Positions 23,210 through 36,027 of a DNA stretch of 64,000 nt are shown here, in pieces. Numbering within the stretch: the first letter of the stretch is position 1; every line of letters starts with the position of its first letter. The stretch is from contig CAJNOL010000060.1 in assembly GCA_905250125.1 (NCBI GenBank), positions 186,001-250,000 of the forward strand. Reading direction: 5' to 3'. Under the pieces are notes generated by a model that was given only the letters and a program-made list of their open reading frames with translations, was not told the DNA's origin and did not search any database. The stretch is from Rotaria sordida (taxonomy: Eukaryota > Rotifera > Eurotatoria > Philodinida > Philodinidae). The translations under genes and the position numbers were made by a program.

Positions 23210-23460
23210 TAAAGAATCTTCTATAAGATAATTTATAGTAATGAAAAAATAAAAGTCAAAAATCAAAATCCAAATAGTACATTTTACATGAAATTTTATC
23301 ACGTTTCAATCATATAAAAGATTATTTTCAAAAAGTGACTCCAATAACAGCCAATCCAAAAACGATATAGATTATTGGAATTGAATAAAGATGTGTGTTC
23401 TGCTAGATGAGTTTGACCTTTCTGCAATAAATTAATATTCTTATGATAATATTTGACTAG

Positions 23461-23587
23461 TGTCTGGACGTTTGGAAATACGCAGCAATCAAATGGGTTT
23501 TACTACAACGTGGTTGCTGGTGGATATAAATATCTGATTCAACAAAATTGGGACGCGAATCTTCAGACATGTGCACTATCTGCTTGA
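23461..23587 (+). pseudogene. Orphan inverted duplicate of the EXORDIUM-type gene's last exon
   Basis: The 127 bp match the last exon at 17784-17910 on the opposite strand, with the same acceptor context (TTTGACTAG), frame and stop. The protein segment runs from VWTFGNTQQSNGFYYNVVAG to a stop after TCALSA, with only a few substitutions. Homology extends from about 23372 to 23744, paired with about 17629-17993. It therefore includes part of the upstream intron and the 3' flank, but none of exons 1-3. It is an intact exon with no gene attached within this window. An unseen or distant upstream partner cannot be excluded. Confidence 0.8.
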
Positions 23588-24318
23588 ATTATTTCTTCTT
23601 ATTTATCCAGACAAAAATGACTGATTTTTTTTCAAACTAACCTGTGCGCTCGAAATGCTAATCTGCTTGATTTGAAAACAATAAATAATATGAATCGTAT
23701 AGCTTTTAATTTTTCTTTCTTTTATATATATTATACAATGATTTATGTATACTCGCGAAAGCATATATATGTATATGACCAAAATACACTCAAAAAAAAA
23801 ATGTTGCTTTAGAGCTTGATAGAAAGTAAAAAATAATTCATTATTCAGTTTGTAAATATTTATATTTTAATTTTCTATTTTTTTACTAGAACAGATTTTC
23901 TTAATTATTCATCGAACAACTAAAAAAATTTATTGTATGATCATTAGAAACAAAAGACTTTATTCATATTTCGCCTGCGAGTAGATGCATTGATGTGACT
24001 CAAAAAACCAAAATTTAATAGAGATAGCTTGCGCAAAACTATTCCCGATGTTGAAAGCTCGTTGTTTTTTTGCTACAATCAAACAATGAAATACAATCGA
24101 ATAACTTTATTATTAATGAAAAATCAAATTTGAATTCAAACGATTTAAAGACTCATTATTAATCATAGATATATATCAAGTTCAGCAAAAGTTTAATCTA
24201 AATTTTAAATATTAACAAAAAAAGAAACATTTTGATTGATCAATGAAAGAAGAAAGCGCTTTATTTATTTATCGAAATATGCATAAAATCCGAGGTGAAA
24301 AATAATTGTCTATAAATA

Positions 24319-26958
24319 ATGTTTCGAAATGTTACTAGTGCACAAGAAGCTATTGTTCATAGACAATCAGAAAATAGTTTATTAAATGAAAAAAATCAAA
24401 AAAAATTAATTAAAGATGTTCAATCAGATGATATATCTCAAACATATTCAACATTAAAAATTAAATGGTTTCATCAACGTGAACAACTAATAGAAAATTT
24501 AAAACATCTTGAAAAACATAATGGATTTCCACATGAAATTCAATATGTTAAAAATCTTATTGAATGTCTTAATGAACTTATAGAAAATGGTGAAATGACA
24601 AAAAATTGTCAAACATTAATTAATGATATGAATAAAAATATTCATGTATTACCAGATACATATTTATTAGCTAGAAAACCATTAGGAGATAAAATGATAC
24701 GATTACCAAGACATGTTTCAAAAACTACAACGAATATTTCACATCCATTAAAAAAATTATCATCAGAAATTCTTCAAATACAACGATCAAATGAAAAATT
24801 ACCAAATCAGGTAATCTATTAATAATAAAAGAATTCGGAAAAATTGTAGCCAAGTACTGAATCTCTTTGGTTTTTTTGTTTCATTGTTATAGATGTTACA
24901 TACACGAGAGAAAACCTATGTATTTATTTCTTTTTTTTTCATATTAAACAAAGTTTATTTCAATTTGTTCGAAGACATATTTTTTTTCCAAGTCTCAGAA
25001 ATCCACTAACGAGGGATAGTCCCAAGATGATTAAAAAATTTTAAGCCTATATTTTGTTCAGTCGTAGAAGATCTATAGATTAGAACAGGCTTCAGAAAGT
25101 TCCTGATGGCATTAAGATTTGATCAATATATTGACTTTTTAGCGAATTTTCTCTGTATGGATCCAATTTTTCGATAAAATCCTGTTGTCGAGTTTTGGTC
25201 TGAAAACTTTGCCTAAATGAAGGTCTTAATGAGACTAGATTGTGTACAAAATTTCAGAAGTTTTTGATCGAGTGTCGCTGAGATATGCAACTTCAAAAAT
25301 ATGCATGTTTTATACGGTATCAATGAGAAACCGCTTGAAATATGAAAAAATGCATATCTCAGCGACACTCGATCAAAAACTTCTGAAATTTTGTACATAA
25401 GCTAGTCTCATTGAGATCTTCATGGGAGCCAAGTTGTCAGGCCAAAGCTGAACAATGAGGTTTTATCGAAAAACTGGGTTTATACAGAGAAAATTCACTA
25501 AAAAGTCAATATTTCGGTCAAATCTTAACATCATCACGAATCCTTTAGAGCCTGTTTTAATCTATAGGTTCCCTACGACAGAACAAAATATTGGCTCAAA
25601 AGCTTTTAATCATCTGGGAATTTTTACTTATAAGAGATAGATTACTAGTTGTAACCGATTCAATTGTGATCTTCATCGGTTGAAGGAAATGGTTTAGATA
25701 TGTTATTTATCCCTAGTAAAAATATATGGAGAGCAGATTTAAATGTTTTTATTAAATAAATTAAACAGTGTTGTTTGAAAAAATTATCAATTCTATCTTT
25801 TTTTGTTATGTTCTTATAAATTCTTGCATTGAGATATTTTGCTTGATAAAAAATCACAATAAAAACTGTTGTATTTGAGCTACACTTCTCAGTTTATTTC
25901 ATTCATGTTTTGTTAGAGGCGAGATTTAAGTTTGAATCATCAATTAGATTTTCTCTATAAAAGCCAACTGAAAAAAAAATGAAGATTTGGAGTTTAACAA
26001 TAAATAATCTTTTTTTTCACACCAGCGAAACATCACGTTTATATCGAAAACTCTCGATTAATTACAACTTTGAGTTACACTCAATCGTTGGCATTGTACA
26101 TTCTCGTAGTCCAAACATGATATTGTCATATTGTCGCATTCGCTTTGTATTTGCATGCAAAAACAAGTTTTTTTCTCATGGGATGGATCTATAACAATAG
26201 AACAAGAAAATTGATCTAATCACTGAGTGAATAATTGATATATTTCCAAACTTTGAAATTAATATTCACATTGTTATGTGAGTTGTATGTCTCTAACATG
26301 TCGACTAGAGATGCACAGAGGAAGTTTTTTCGGTATTCTTACTAGAAAAAATTTTCTAATCCTTACTCTACCCTACCTTGCAAGGTATGGTAGAACAATC
26401 CTACGCATTTCTAAAGTAAATTATCACTGATAATATTCAAGTGATCTTAAACAAAAAACTTCATGAACATAAATTCGTTTTGTAAATTCATAAGCTAAAG
26501 TCAGATAATAAAACATAAAATTTTTCCAAAATATTAATCGAACCGAACTTAAAATTGAAGCATTCGAGTAATTGAATACTCTACAGAAAATATAACAATT
26601 AGAAATCTTTCTTTTGATTAATCATTTGAATCTCTTACTTGTCTAAAGTTATGTGAAAACACATTCTCTCATTTCATTGAAATGTTCGACAATGAAATTT
26701 TTATAAATCAATATTTAGTTTTTATCTTAATCAAATAAAATTAACAATTTGATTTATTCTTAGATTGATCTTCATATAAATCCAAAAGAGAAACAAATAG
26801 ATCAAACATTTGATAATGATGATATGACAACATCTAATATATCTACTGAAAAAATGACAAGTGGTATTCAATTTTATGTTGTTGCTGAACAATTTCGTAA
26901 TACAACAGATACAAATACTAGAAAAAAACGTTATTTAACATCATCCATAATAGAGTGA
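24319..26958 (+). CDS. Uncharacterised protein, predicted helical/coiled-coil
   Basis: Two exons, 24319-24810 and 26764-26958, join in phase 0 to give 228 residues. The donor is CAG|GTAATC and the acceptor ATTCTTAG. Residues about 45-110 (KIKWFHQREQLIENLKHLEK and onward) are charged and Leu-rich, suggesting a helical or coiled-coil segment. A basic Ser/Thr stretch follows (RLPRHVSKTTTN), and the second exon encodes a polar tail with GIQFYVVAEQFR. There is no signal peptide or membrane segment. Codon use matches the native genes around it. I do not recognise the family. The 1.95-kb intron carries a long hairpin (25012-25635). The RUNDC1-like gene starts only about 210 bp downstream on the same strand; no shared transcript is implied by the sequence. 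Confidence 0.65.
25012..25635. repeat. Long hairpin (foldback) in an intron
   Basis: Arms of about 300 bp meet near 25315. GTGTCGCTGAGATATGCA on the left pairs with TGCATATCTCAGCGACAC on the right, inside a longer matching stretch covering TTTCAGAAGTTTTTGATCGA. The outer arms pair too (GACTTTTTAGCGAATTTTCT with the complement of AGAAAATTCACTAAAAAGTC). As intron RNA this would fold into a duplex of almost 300 bp. Confidence 0.85.
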
Positions 26959-27167
26959 CATCTAGAATTTCTTAAATTAAAAATAAATAAATCAAAAGTT
27001 TTATTATCTAAAATAAATAATCAGTCAAAAAATAATAATAATTTCTTCATCATTGTTCTGTTTTCTAATACAGCACTATGAGATATGCTATAATTTAACA
27101 TCATATGTTGCGTTTAATTTAATCCGATGATTGTTCGTTTAATGGAAATTATAAAACAGTATCAATA

Positions 27168-30100
27168 ATGTTACATGAAACTATGTCATATTCATCTGAA
27201 CAAATCATACATGATAAAAAATCATCAATGAATGGTCGATTAACTCCAATTGGTGGTGCTTCATTGGATACAGAATATGACAAAAAGTCTTTAGCATTTT
27301 TTCAAATTTTCAATTTTTTATTTTCTAAAAATATTTTTAAAAATATTTCTATAGTGATAACAAAGAATTCAATGAAAATATTGCTTTACTTAATGAACAC
27401 GAAACATTAAATGCTGCACTTGCAGCATTAACTTCTCATTTTGCTCGTGTACAATTACGTTTACAACAAGTCGTATCAGCACCAACACCTGAAGATCGTG
27501 AAGTAAAATATATAATAAGATTTTTATTTTCATTATATATTCTTTTTTACTATAGAATTTATTTACAGAATTACATAAATTTGCTTCAACTAGTATACCT
27601 GATGTAATGTGTCAATCATCAATATTTACAAATAATGTTACACATGAACAATTAATCGAAACAGAAAAATGTCGTGAAAAAGAATTTATTAATGAATTAA
27701 AACGAAAATTAGATGAATTAGAACATTATGCATTTGAATCTGGTTCACTTGAATGTGTACCAACATTAGTTATAATGGAAAAACAACGTATACTTATTGA
27801 TGAATTACGTCAAAAACTTGATTTACAATTAGATGATGATATAGTTTCAAAATTATCGTTCGTATTATAAATCAAAATTTCTTTTTGTTTTTGTTTATTT
27901 TTCTTTTGTTTATATTTAGTGCTGAAGAATTAAGAAAACTTGTTGATCAAAGTGTTTATCAGGTAAGAATATATCCAATAGAAAGAAATTCGATATTTAT
28001 CATTTGATCATTTTATATGACAAGAGAAGAATCTTCTGAAAAGTTTCAATTATAATTTATAGCATATCGAAGAAGTGCAACATATTTGAATATGTTTAAG
28101 TTGAATGATTATGTAGCGAGTAGGGATTAGCAAGATGACCTTGGTAGCATTTTTTTGTTTAATTAAGAATTACATTATATTTTTCACATGTGTTATTCTA
28201 TTGTGAGTAAAGGTTTGGAAATTGGCCATTCTTATTTAAGAATCTGATAAAAGTTGTTTTTTTTTCACTGATCTCGATTTTGTTTTCAAGATTCGAAGTT
28301 CTTCGATAATTGCTATAGACTTTTGAATATGTGAAACATAATTGTACAAAACGTTTATTCGATTGTAGTTTAATTCGTACCCATTTCATTCAAACCACCG
28401 ATTAGCCGCAGTTCTTCTGCTTAAATTTTTTTGCGTAACAATGCATAAATACTTTTAAACTCTTAGAGAAATGTTTGATTTCAATCGAAATCATGTTTCC
28501 TTATTATGGAGTGTGCACTCAAGCAGCCTGTACCTGGCACATCAGCTGCGGTTGTTTAGTTTTGGAGTTTGACTATTCGTTAAAGATGGTGCCACAAAAA
28601 TAGTCAGTAGCTAGAAGATTTAACCAATAGAAAAACCTGTGACACCATCTGACACGATATACGATGGCATATTATGAACCGTCGGGTTTGATGAAAAAAT
28701 TGAGGACGTGAATAGTTTTATTATTAAACTTGTTGATATGCGACAAAAAAAAGTTTTGACACTTGTTAAAAATTAAAAAATACATATATATCTTGTCGAA
28801 AAATATCAGTCCAAATCCAGTAAATCCTAAAGTTCGATATATTCAAAATGATTCCTGGAGTAACATCAATTCATCTAGATTTTTTATGCATTCAAAAACT
28901 AAGAATTCTGAGAGAATTTTTTTGGGTCACATGACCGAAATCTGAAAAAAATTCTAACTATAACAAAAAAATGTCTTGTTTTCTCTATCTCTAATTCTGC
29001 TACATGTATATGAAGAAAAATTCATATTGCGTAGTAAAGTGTCAAAGTCATTCATGCATGTTAACACCAAATATAGCACATGTGTCACACTTTGCAACGC
29101 ACTGTATGACGCGTGAAATGTTCGTTGCGACATATTTTAGAAATATGGTTCCAGTCTACCATTCAGCAAGCCTATCATTTTTTCTGCATAATTGAACAAT
29201 TACTACTTTTTTCAGTTTCATTGAAATTAATAACAACTATTCTTGGAGTCCAAGATGGCGAGATCTAGGCTATCCAAGTAGATTTTCAATTTCTCAACGT
29301 GTTCTCTAGTAATGACTAATCAAAAAAAGATCTTGAATAAAAGATATAGGAAAACGCGTAAGTTCAGTATGTTTAACCAAGTCGATTATATATGTAGATA
29401 CCTACGCAAAACAAAATGATGAATGAATGATTAGTCAGTAGACTATGACACATTTTCTTGTTCGAATTTGCAACATATTTTATTTTACTGTATGTAGATC
29501 TTATATATATTGGAAGAATTATAAAGATTAATAAACAAAAAATTTGCTTATTTTTAAAAACAAGATCAGTGCAAAATTGTAATCGACATCAGAATCCGCA
29601 AAAACTTTTAATTAGGACCAAGATTCGAAGGCAATTTGTATTCATATTTTAGTATGAAAGTAAAGTCTATGACTTCACTGGGAAGGAGATCCGATGTTTT
29701 GGTCATAAATATATATCTCTTTACTAAAATACTATGTGAATGCGCAGCATTGAAAGGTCATGAATCAAACTCTGTTAAGCTTTCCGCATTGTCATAGCAG
29801 TCTAAGAATAGGTAATAGATTAAATCAAATATCATGCAACAGCTGAAACATACTTTCCATTCATCAACATTCTCTTAATTGAACCAGAAGAGAGAGAATT
29901 TCCTTACGGAAGTAACAAATGATTTATAATAAATGACCGCACTACACCTACAGAGCGCATCAAGCCGACTGATATTTCTGGGTTTTTTTTAAAAATCCAC
30001 TACCTTCTATAATCTTATTATAATGTACCATTCTAGTTTCAGTTATACACTTAATTTATCTTCATGAAGATAGTTTAATGATAAGTTCTTAGACAATATG

Positions 30101-33100
30101 ATGAATTCAAACAAAAAAAACAAGTCATCAGAAATACTTCTTATACAAAAACTACTAGATTTATGAGTGTAGGTGTATATGTGAGCAGGGGCGTAGCCAG
30201 GAATTTTCTGGGGGGCTGAACACGGCCAAAAAAACATCTTCGCTGAACGGAAATAATGTGTTCGTATCCTCCTCCGGGGAATTTTTCTTCTGAGGGGAGG
30301 GGCTAAAGCCCCCTCCGCCACTCCCTTCCCTACGCCCCTGTATGTGAGTGTGGCTAACTATGTGTGAAGAGATGACACACATTCATGTCCTCACAAAATC
30401 ATGAGCTTTTGCCGCTATCTGATATTTCAAGGTATATTAGGAAAAAGAATATCACATCATACACAGATCAATAACTTTGACCTGGTCTGGTGGTTTGCCA
30501 GGCTAACAATTCTGCTTGGCATGATGCGAAGAAAATTCTATACATTTTGTAGACAATCACAGATGGTCACCAAATAGTTCTGATCTCAATATTCGGGATT
30601 ATTACGTGTGGGATGTTATTTCCAATAATATACAATTAGATAACACTATGATCCATGTACTGATGAGATCCGAAAAAACGAAAATTCATCATGTATCAAT
30701 AAATGATATCGTTCGCACCATCGAAAATTGATCGCACAGAATTTGGCTTATTTTGAAAACAATAGATACATAATTGAAATAAGCTTGACTTTCTAGATTG
30801 TAGAACTTTTCACATTGCACCTTATGGCACATTCTAATTTTTATTTTTGATAAAACGTATTTAGAGTTTAAAATATTGAAATACAAAGTGCAATCATTTA
30901 TTGTAGGTCATCCATTAGTCTTTTATTAACGTATTCTTCGAAATAGGTCACTTAACTAATACTCTTCTTTATTCAATGAATGTATGCATCGGATATCTTT
31001 TCAGTGAATCTGTACAATGAGATAAACTTATATATTACTTTACGTTAGTGCCTTATCTTGTATATGAATAATTTAATAGTATATTGGTATCTACCAGTGT
31101 AATACACTTCTCATTATTGATTTTGTTGTATATTATTGTGAAAATCATTTATTCAAAATAAAAGTTTATTTTTTCTAGTTAACTAATCCAGTAAAATTAA
31201 AAGAAAAATTAATAAATCAAATGCGTACAGAAATAGGTGATCTGGAAAAATTTATTGAATTTCTCAAAAGTAATATTAATTTTTATCTAAATCTTCTTTA
31301 ATAAACCTTAATTTTAGCTGATTCTGCTAAGACGACAATAGATACTACAATTCTATCTGTTCCTTCATCAACTTCAACAAGTATTGGATTATCTTCTACA
31401 ATTGAATCAAATCCCGTACGTCAAAATTGTCGAATATTTCTTTATTATTATTTATCTCTTTTTTTTTTTCAAAGACAACAATAACAGCAAGTCAATCATC
31501 AAAAATGACTCAATCAACAAATATATTTTCATCTTGTTTTCAATTTGAATATAATTCATTAAATATATTTCGATCAATAAAAAAATTTTTTATTTTAACT
31601 CAACTTTATACATTCGGTTTCTTAACATGTGGAATGAGATCAATGCAAAGAACATCTCATCAATCAACTAGAATTATAAGTAAAGATTCTATTTTAAAGA
31701 AACATTTTGGGTAAATCAATATAAAGAAAAATTTTATTTATTAATTTTATTTTCTTTTTTATTTTAAAGTAATCTTCGAGCTGAACTTGAAATTGCAATT
31801 GAAAAAGTTCTTTATAAAGTACGATTAAATAAAACATTATCAAAATATTTAAGTGATGATGATGATGATGATAACATAAATACAACAATTGGTACTAATA
31901 AATATATAGTAAAAATAAAAAAAAAGCTTTTCTTTTATGTTTATTTTTATAGTTTGATGATATTTAGGAATATCATAATTCAGATACGATTATCTTATCT
32001 ATACGACAAGATCTTGCACCTACACTTTGTGCATTACTTGAACATGGTCTTTATGAAGTATAATAAAAAGAAAAAAAGATACTGAAATTTTCGATTAATC
32101 TATTATTAAATATAGGCAGACTCTTCAATGAATTTATCTTCTTGGACATGTTTTCCACTTACATCTGTCAATAAATACTCGGCACCAAAGGAGACAATGC
32201 ATATTTGGAAATTATTTTTAAAATATTATGATATGAAAGTAAAAGAAACTGCAATTATTTAAGTAAAATTTGTTTTTTTTTTAATTTCTTTGAAGGACGG
32301 ATATGAATTTGCAAATAATCCAGCTCGTAAACTTTCACAATCATTTTCATTAGATATTATTGGTGGAAAACCGATTACACTTACAGAAGTATTATTTGAT
32401 TTAATATTAAAAAAAAAACAACAAATAATATTAATTAATATTGATTATTTTTTAGTACCTATTAAATGGTATTGATGCAGTTGTTAAATTACATAAAAAA
32501 CATACTAAACAACAAATGAATTGTTGTTTTAAATCATTTATATGTTATGCATTAAAGTATGTTTTTATGTTTTTTTTAAAAAGAAACCGAAAAATTATAG
32601 AAAAAATGAATGATATAAAACTTATTTCCATTGGAAAATAGTAGGAACTTGAAAATAGGAATATGATCACGGATTTTACTCGTTTTCGATCGAAATCAAA
32701 TATAACCGGTCGTCAAATACAAGAATCACATTTCAGTTTCCATGATTCTGCTATTTTTCAGTAGAAATCAATAGGTTTTCGATCGAAAAATTCCTGTTTA
32801 TGTCATACTTATAAGTAATATAGAGTTAACAAGGAAACTACTTGAACTGTTATACATCGCTTGAGCTCATATTAGGCTCACAAAGGTATCTTGATGAGAC
32901 TAGCAGAACTATAAGAATTTGTTCCCGTGGGTCTTTAGAACCAAGTTAGTGTCGTTTTACTAAACTTTCGATCTAGTTTTAGGTGTATATATTGAAAAAT
33001 CAAAAACTATTAGTATTTCGTCGTAATATTTTGCGTATAAATAGATAGAATGACATTAAGAATATTCTGAAAGTGTCAACCAAAAAGAATGTTTCTTTGC

Positions 33101-34366
33101 CGAGATATTGAAACTCCAAGGAACAGTCATCTGCCGTAGACATATCACAAAAATCGAGTTTTCGCGAAAATTCAATATCTCAACAAAGGAACATTTCTCT
33201 CGACTGAAACTTTCAGGATATTCTATATATCATTCGATGTATATATATATGTAAAACTGGATCGAAAATTCAATAAAACGATCTCTTTTAGATTTTTGCT
33301 AGTCTAATCAAAACGTTTTTCTTATGGGGCATAATTTGAGCTCAAACGGCAGGTATTAATTTAGATGGTTCCCTCCGTGAACATTTGAGAAGTAACATTT
33401 CTTATTGCAATTAAAATTTTATGAAAGATTTCTTAGTGAGTCATGTGTTTAAGTCGATGTTCTTTTATGAAACACAATCTAAAAACAGTATTGTGTATAG
33501 AAATAGAAATGAAGACGCCCACCATCAACAGACGTAATAAACATGTTGCTAATGCATATTTTCCTTCATCACGAACCATGGACAGATGTCTTTCCTCTAT
33601 TACGGGCACTTAAATATTGTTACTCGCTTCTCATGTATTATGATAGATATACTTGCGAGATTGAATCAGTATGACAGATAGTTTAGTTTAAGATAATTGT
33701 CTTTGTCTTTTTTCCGATATGATTATAATCTATTGCGATTATCAACATACATTAACAGTAAGTGGAAATTGACAAAACAAAGTATATGTTTATAAATTTA
33801 TTCTATCATAATGTCAATAATTTTTGTTAAATAAAAAATGTTTTTTTTTTTCGTGTGTTAGCTATGTGCAAATTTTCATCTAACTAATAGTTATAAATTA
33901 AATACAATCAAGTATAATGAAGTTTAAATAAACTTTTATTCTTTTGTAAAAATATATTATTTTCTATGAAAATCTAATCGAAATATATTAATAGAATTGA
34001 TTTGTAATATGTAGATTGATAAATTTCAAAAGGATAAATAAATCATACAAAAAAAATCTTCGATATTAATAGTAATAGAATTTTATTTTAGTGAAAAAAA
34101 ACTTGTTTCATTTCTACGTTTGATTCTTCGAACAGGAATATTAGTAGAAAATTATTATCAAACATGGAGTTATACAAGACAAACAGGTATGTATATAATT
34201 ATTTCTATTGATCTTGATAGTTATTTTTAATAAATAAAATATTTTATTATGTAAAGGTTTTAATGATGCTCTTCATTCACTTGATCGTTTAACTTCCATT
34301 GATTTTGATCTTCCAATAAATACATCTATTCGACGTTTTATGAATAATCGAGATTTGATTGAATAA
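27168..34366 (+). CDS. RUNDC1: RUN domain-containing protein 1 (RUNDC1)-like
   Basis: Fourteen exons: 27168-27286, 27355-27502, 27556-27857, 27920-27962, 31179-31269, 31318-31415, 31475-31710, 31770-31908, 31968-32057, 32116-32238, 32296-32388, 32456-32556, 34092-34186 and 34257-34366. Phases agree at every junction and give 595 residues, close to the human protein. The N-terminal half is coiled coil with family motifs: ETLNAALAALTSHFARVQLR, ELEHYAFESGSLE, LVIMEKQRILIDELRQKLDL and AEELRKLVDQSVYQLTNPVK. A Thr/Ser-rich linker follows. The RUN domain occupies about 360-580, from IRQDLAPTLCALLEHGLY to SFLRLILRTGILVENYY. RUN domains generally bind small GTPases, and human RUNDC1 has been linked to p53 inhibition and autophagy; the function here is inferred. 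The first intron donor (GTCTTT) is weak, so the extreme N-terminus may differ. Introns 4 (3.2 kb) and 12 (1.5 kb) hold a hAT MITE and a hairpin. Confidence 0.85.
30186..30340. mobile_element. hAT-type MITE with 8-bp target duplication
   Basis: A 155-bp GC-rich element has ends CAGGGGCGTAGCCAGG and, on the other strand, CAGGGGCGTAGGGAAGG (11 perfect terminal bases). It is flanked by perfect TATGTGAG duplications at 30178-30185 and 30341-30348. The 8-bp duplication and CAGGGGCGTAG termini fit hAT elements. It lies in intron 4 of the RUNDC1-like gene. The overlapping minus-strand frames are non-coding by-products. Confidence 0.88.
32830..33385. repeat. Long hairpin (foldback) in intron 12 of the RUNDC1-like gene
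   Basis: The left arm has AAGGAAACTACTTGAACTG, TTGAGCTCATATTAGGCTCA, GATGAGACTAGCAGAA and TCGTTTTACTAAACTTTCGA. Each has an inverted partner in the right half (for example TTTGAGCTCAAATTATGCCC read on the minus strand). The centre is near 33110-33150. Motifs are shared with the hairpins at 3655 and 42655, including gagatattgaa, aaaacgat and gagactag. Confidence 0.75.
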
Positions 34367-36027
34367 TCAATGGATTTGATTTGTGCTATATCTAGTCATT
34401 TATTATTTATATGTTCTTCCATTGATAATAGATATTAGACAGGAAATTAAACAAAACAAAGCGACTATTGTGTGAATTTTTTCTTCTTATTTATTGTGGA
34501 AATAGCAAAAAGAAAATAATTCATATTGTTCTTTTCACGTTTATTTCGTTATTAAACAATCGAATAGTGATAATAACATTTGTATTTTTAATATATTTTT
34601 ATGGTTCTTATCTCAATTTCATTAATTTGTTTCTGTGTTATTTATTTTATTTAACATTTATATTTTTTTTTTAATATTAATTTTATTTATAAAGAAAATT
34701 TCAAGTATATTAAAAAAAAAAAAAGAAATTTAATTAATTAAACATATAATGCATTGATTATTTTTCTTTAGATAATAAAAATTGAATGATATTGATTAAC
34801 TTTAGATTAACATAAGTTTATTTTTTTCGGTAAAATTCATAAGAAAAAAATTTTCTAATTAACACATATCGTTTTGAATTTATAATTTTTTTGTTTTCTT
34901 TGAAGTATATGTTGATGTGTTCTAAAGCATTGCCTGATGTCTTCTATTTATAAAATCATTCGATTGACTATTTTATTTTTTATTATAGGAATTTTTATTT
35001 TGTTTAACAAAAAAGATTCGATAAACTTGAGATCGTTATTTTAATCAGTATAGATATTGAGCTGCTGACAAGAGGGAAAAAAGCGTCACTTCAATACTTT
35101 CAAGTATTGACGTCGTACTTTTTTCCCTGTTGGATTCCGAACATACTTTTTTTTATCGATCTCGAAGTTTATATGAATAATAAGGCAATATGCCGCGTCA
35201 GATTTTAGTGTAAGCAGGGGTTAGAACTTGAACGTTCTCTTAGTCTCGTAGACAGTCATTTATAAATAAAAATGAAGTCATAAGACGTCCGACAGTTGGG
35301 AATGTGTTCTCATGAGAGTGATACTTATTATGTCACATTAATTGAACATTTTTTTCTTTGATGAATTCTATTTCGGAAGAATGTAGGATCGCTTATCGAT
35401 TCAACATATTCTTTTTCAGATTAACATTTTCTAAAAAATGTTCACTAGTTAGTAATAATAATTTGATTGTCTTCATCATCTTTGAACAATAGTTTGTATG
35501 TTTATCATATGCTTCTTCAGATAAAATTACCTTGAGTGTATCTATAATTTGGTTGAAAGGATAATGACATAGATCATTGATTCTTCTTCAAAGGATGTTT
35601 CATAGTGACACGGAAGTAAGACTAACAATTGAATAGGTTTTATATTCTATATTACAATCAAACATGCTCTAAAAAAGAATGAATACCTAATGTTATTATC
35701 CTTTCAACTAAATTATAGATGTACTCATTTCAACATTGTCTGATGAAGTTATTTTTTAACAACGAAATATTTATATACATTATAAAAATTTAATTATTTT
35801 ATAATGAATTTATCACAAAGAAACTTAAAACATGACAAATAAGTTATTCTCCATAGGCAAGAATATTTTTTATGTCAATTATTTTATCTTTTTTTTTTTT
35901 TATCTTTTATGAATTAATTTAATAATTTTGAATGCACCGAAGTGTTCGTGTGTAATAATATCCATGATTAAAAAAAAAGAAAAAGAAAAACAAAAATCTA
36001 ATTGATTTTATTTTAGATTTTACATAA
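34367..36027. other. Intergenic, with a short perfect-ended hairpin
   Basis: No exon was found. At about 35072-35127, GGGAAAAAAGCGTCACTTCA pairs imperfectly with the complement of GACGTCGTACTTTTTTCCC around a short loop, giving a stem of about 27 bp. The rest is AT-rich sequence. It probably contains the RUNDC1-like 3' UTR and the promoter of the next gene; an acceptor-like TTTTAG at 36011-36016 suggests a 5' UTR exon for that gene. Confidence 0.4.

Larger units (their letters stand above)
21930..23375. repeat. Outer inverted-repeat pair enclosing two further foldbacks
   Basis: The segment 21930-22092 and the complement of about 23213-23375 are close copies: both carry AAAATAATCTTTTATATGAT and TGTACTATTTGG. 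Between them lie one foldback (22096-22634) and one mariner-like MITE (22637-23209) back to back. This looks like one inverted-repeat element whose loop received later insertions. Confidence 0.65.

Noticed and set aside
30043-30382. Two overlapping minus-strand open frames of 92 and 73 codons
   Set aside because: They run through the GC-rich hAT MITE and change frame against each other. Their length is a consequence of the element's composition.
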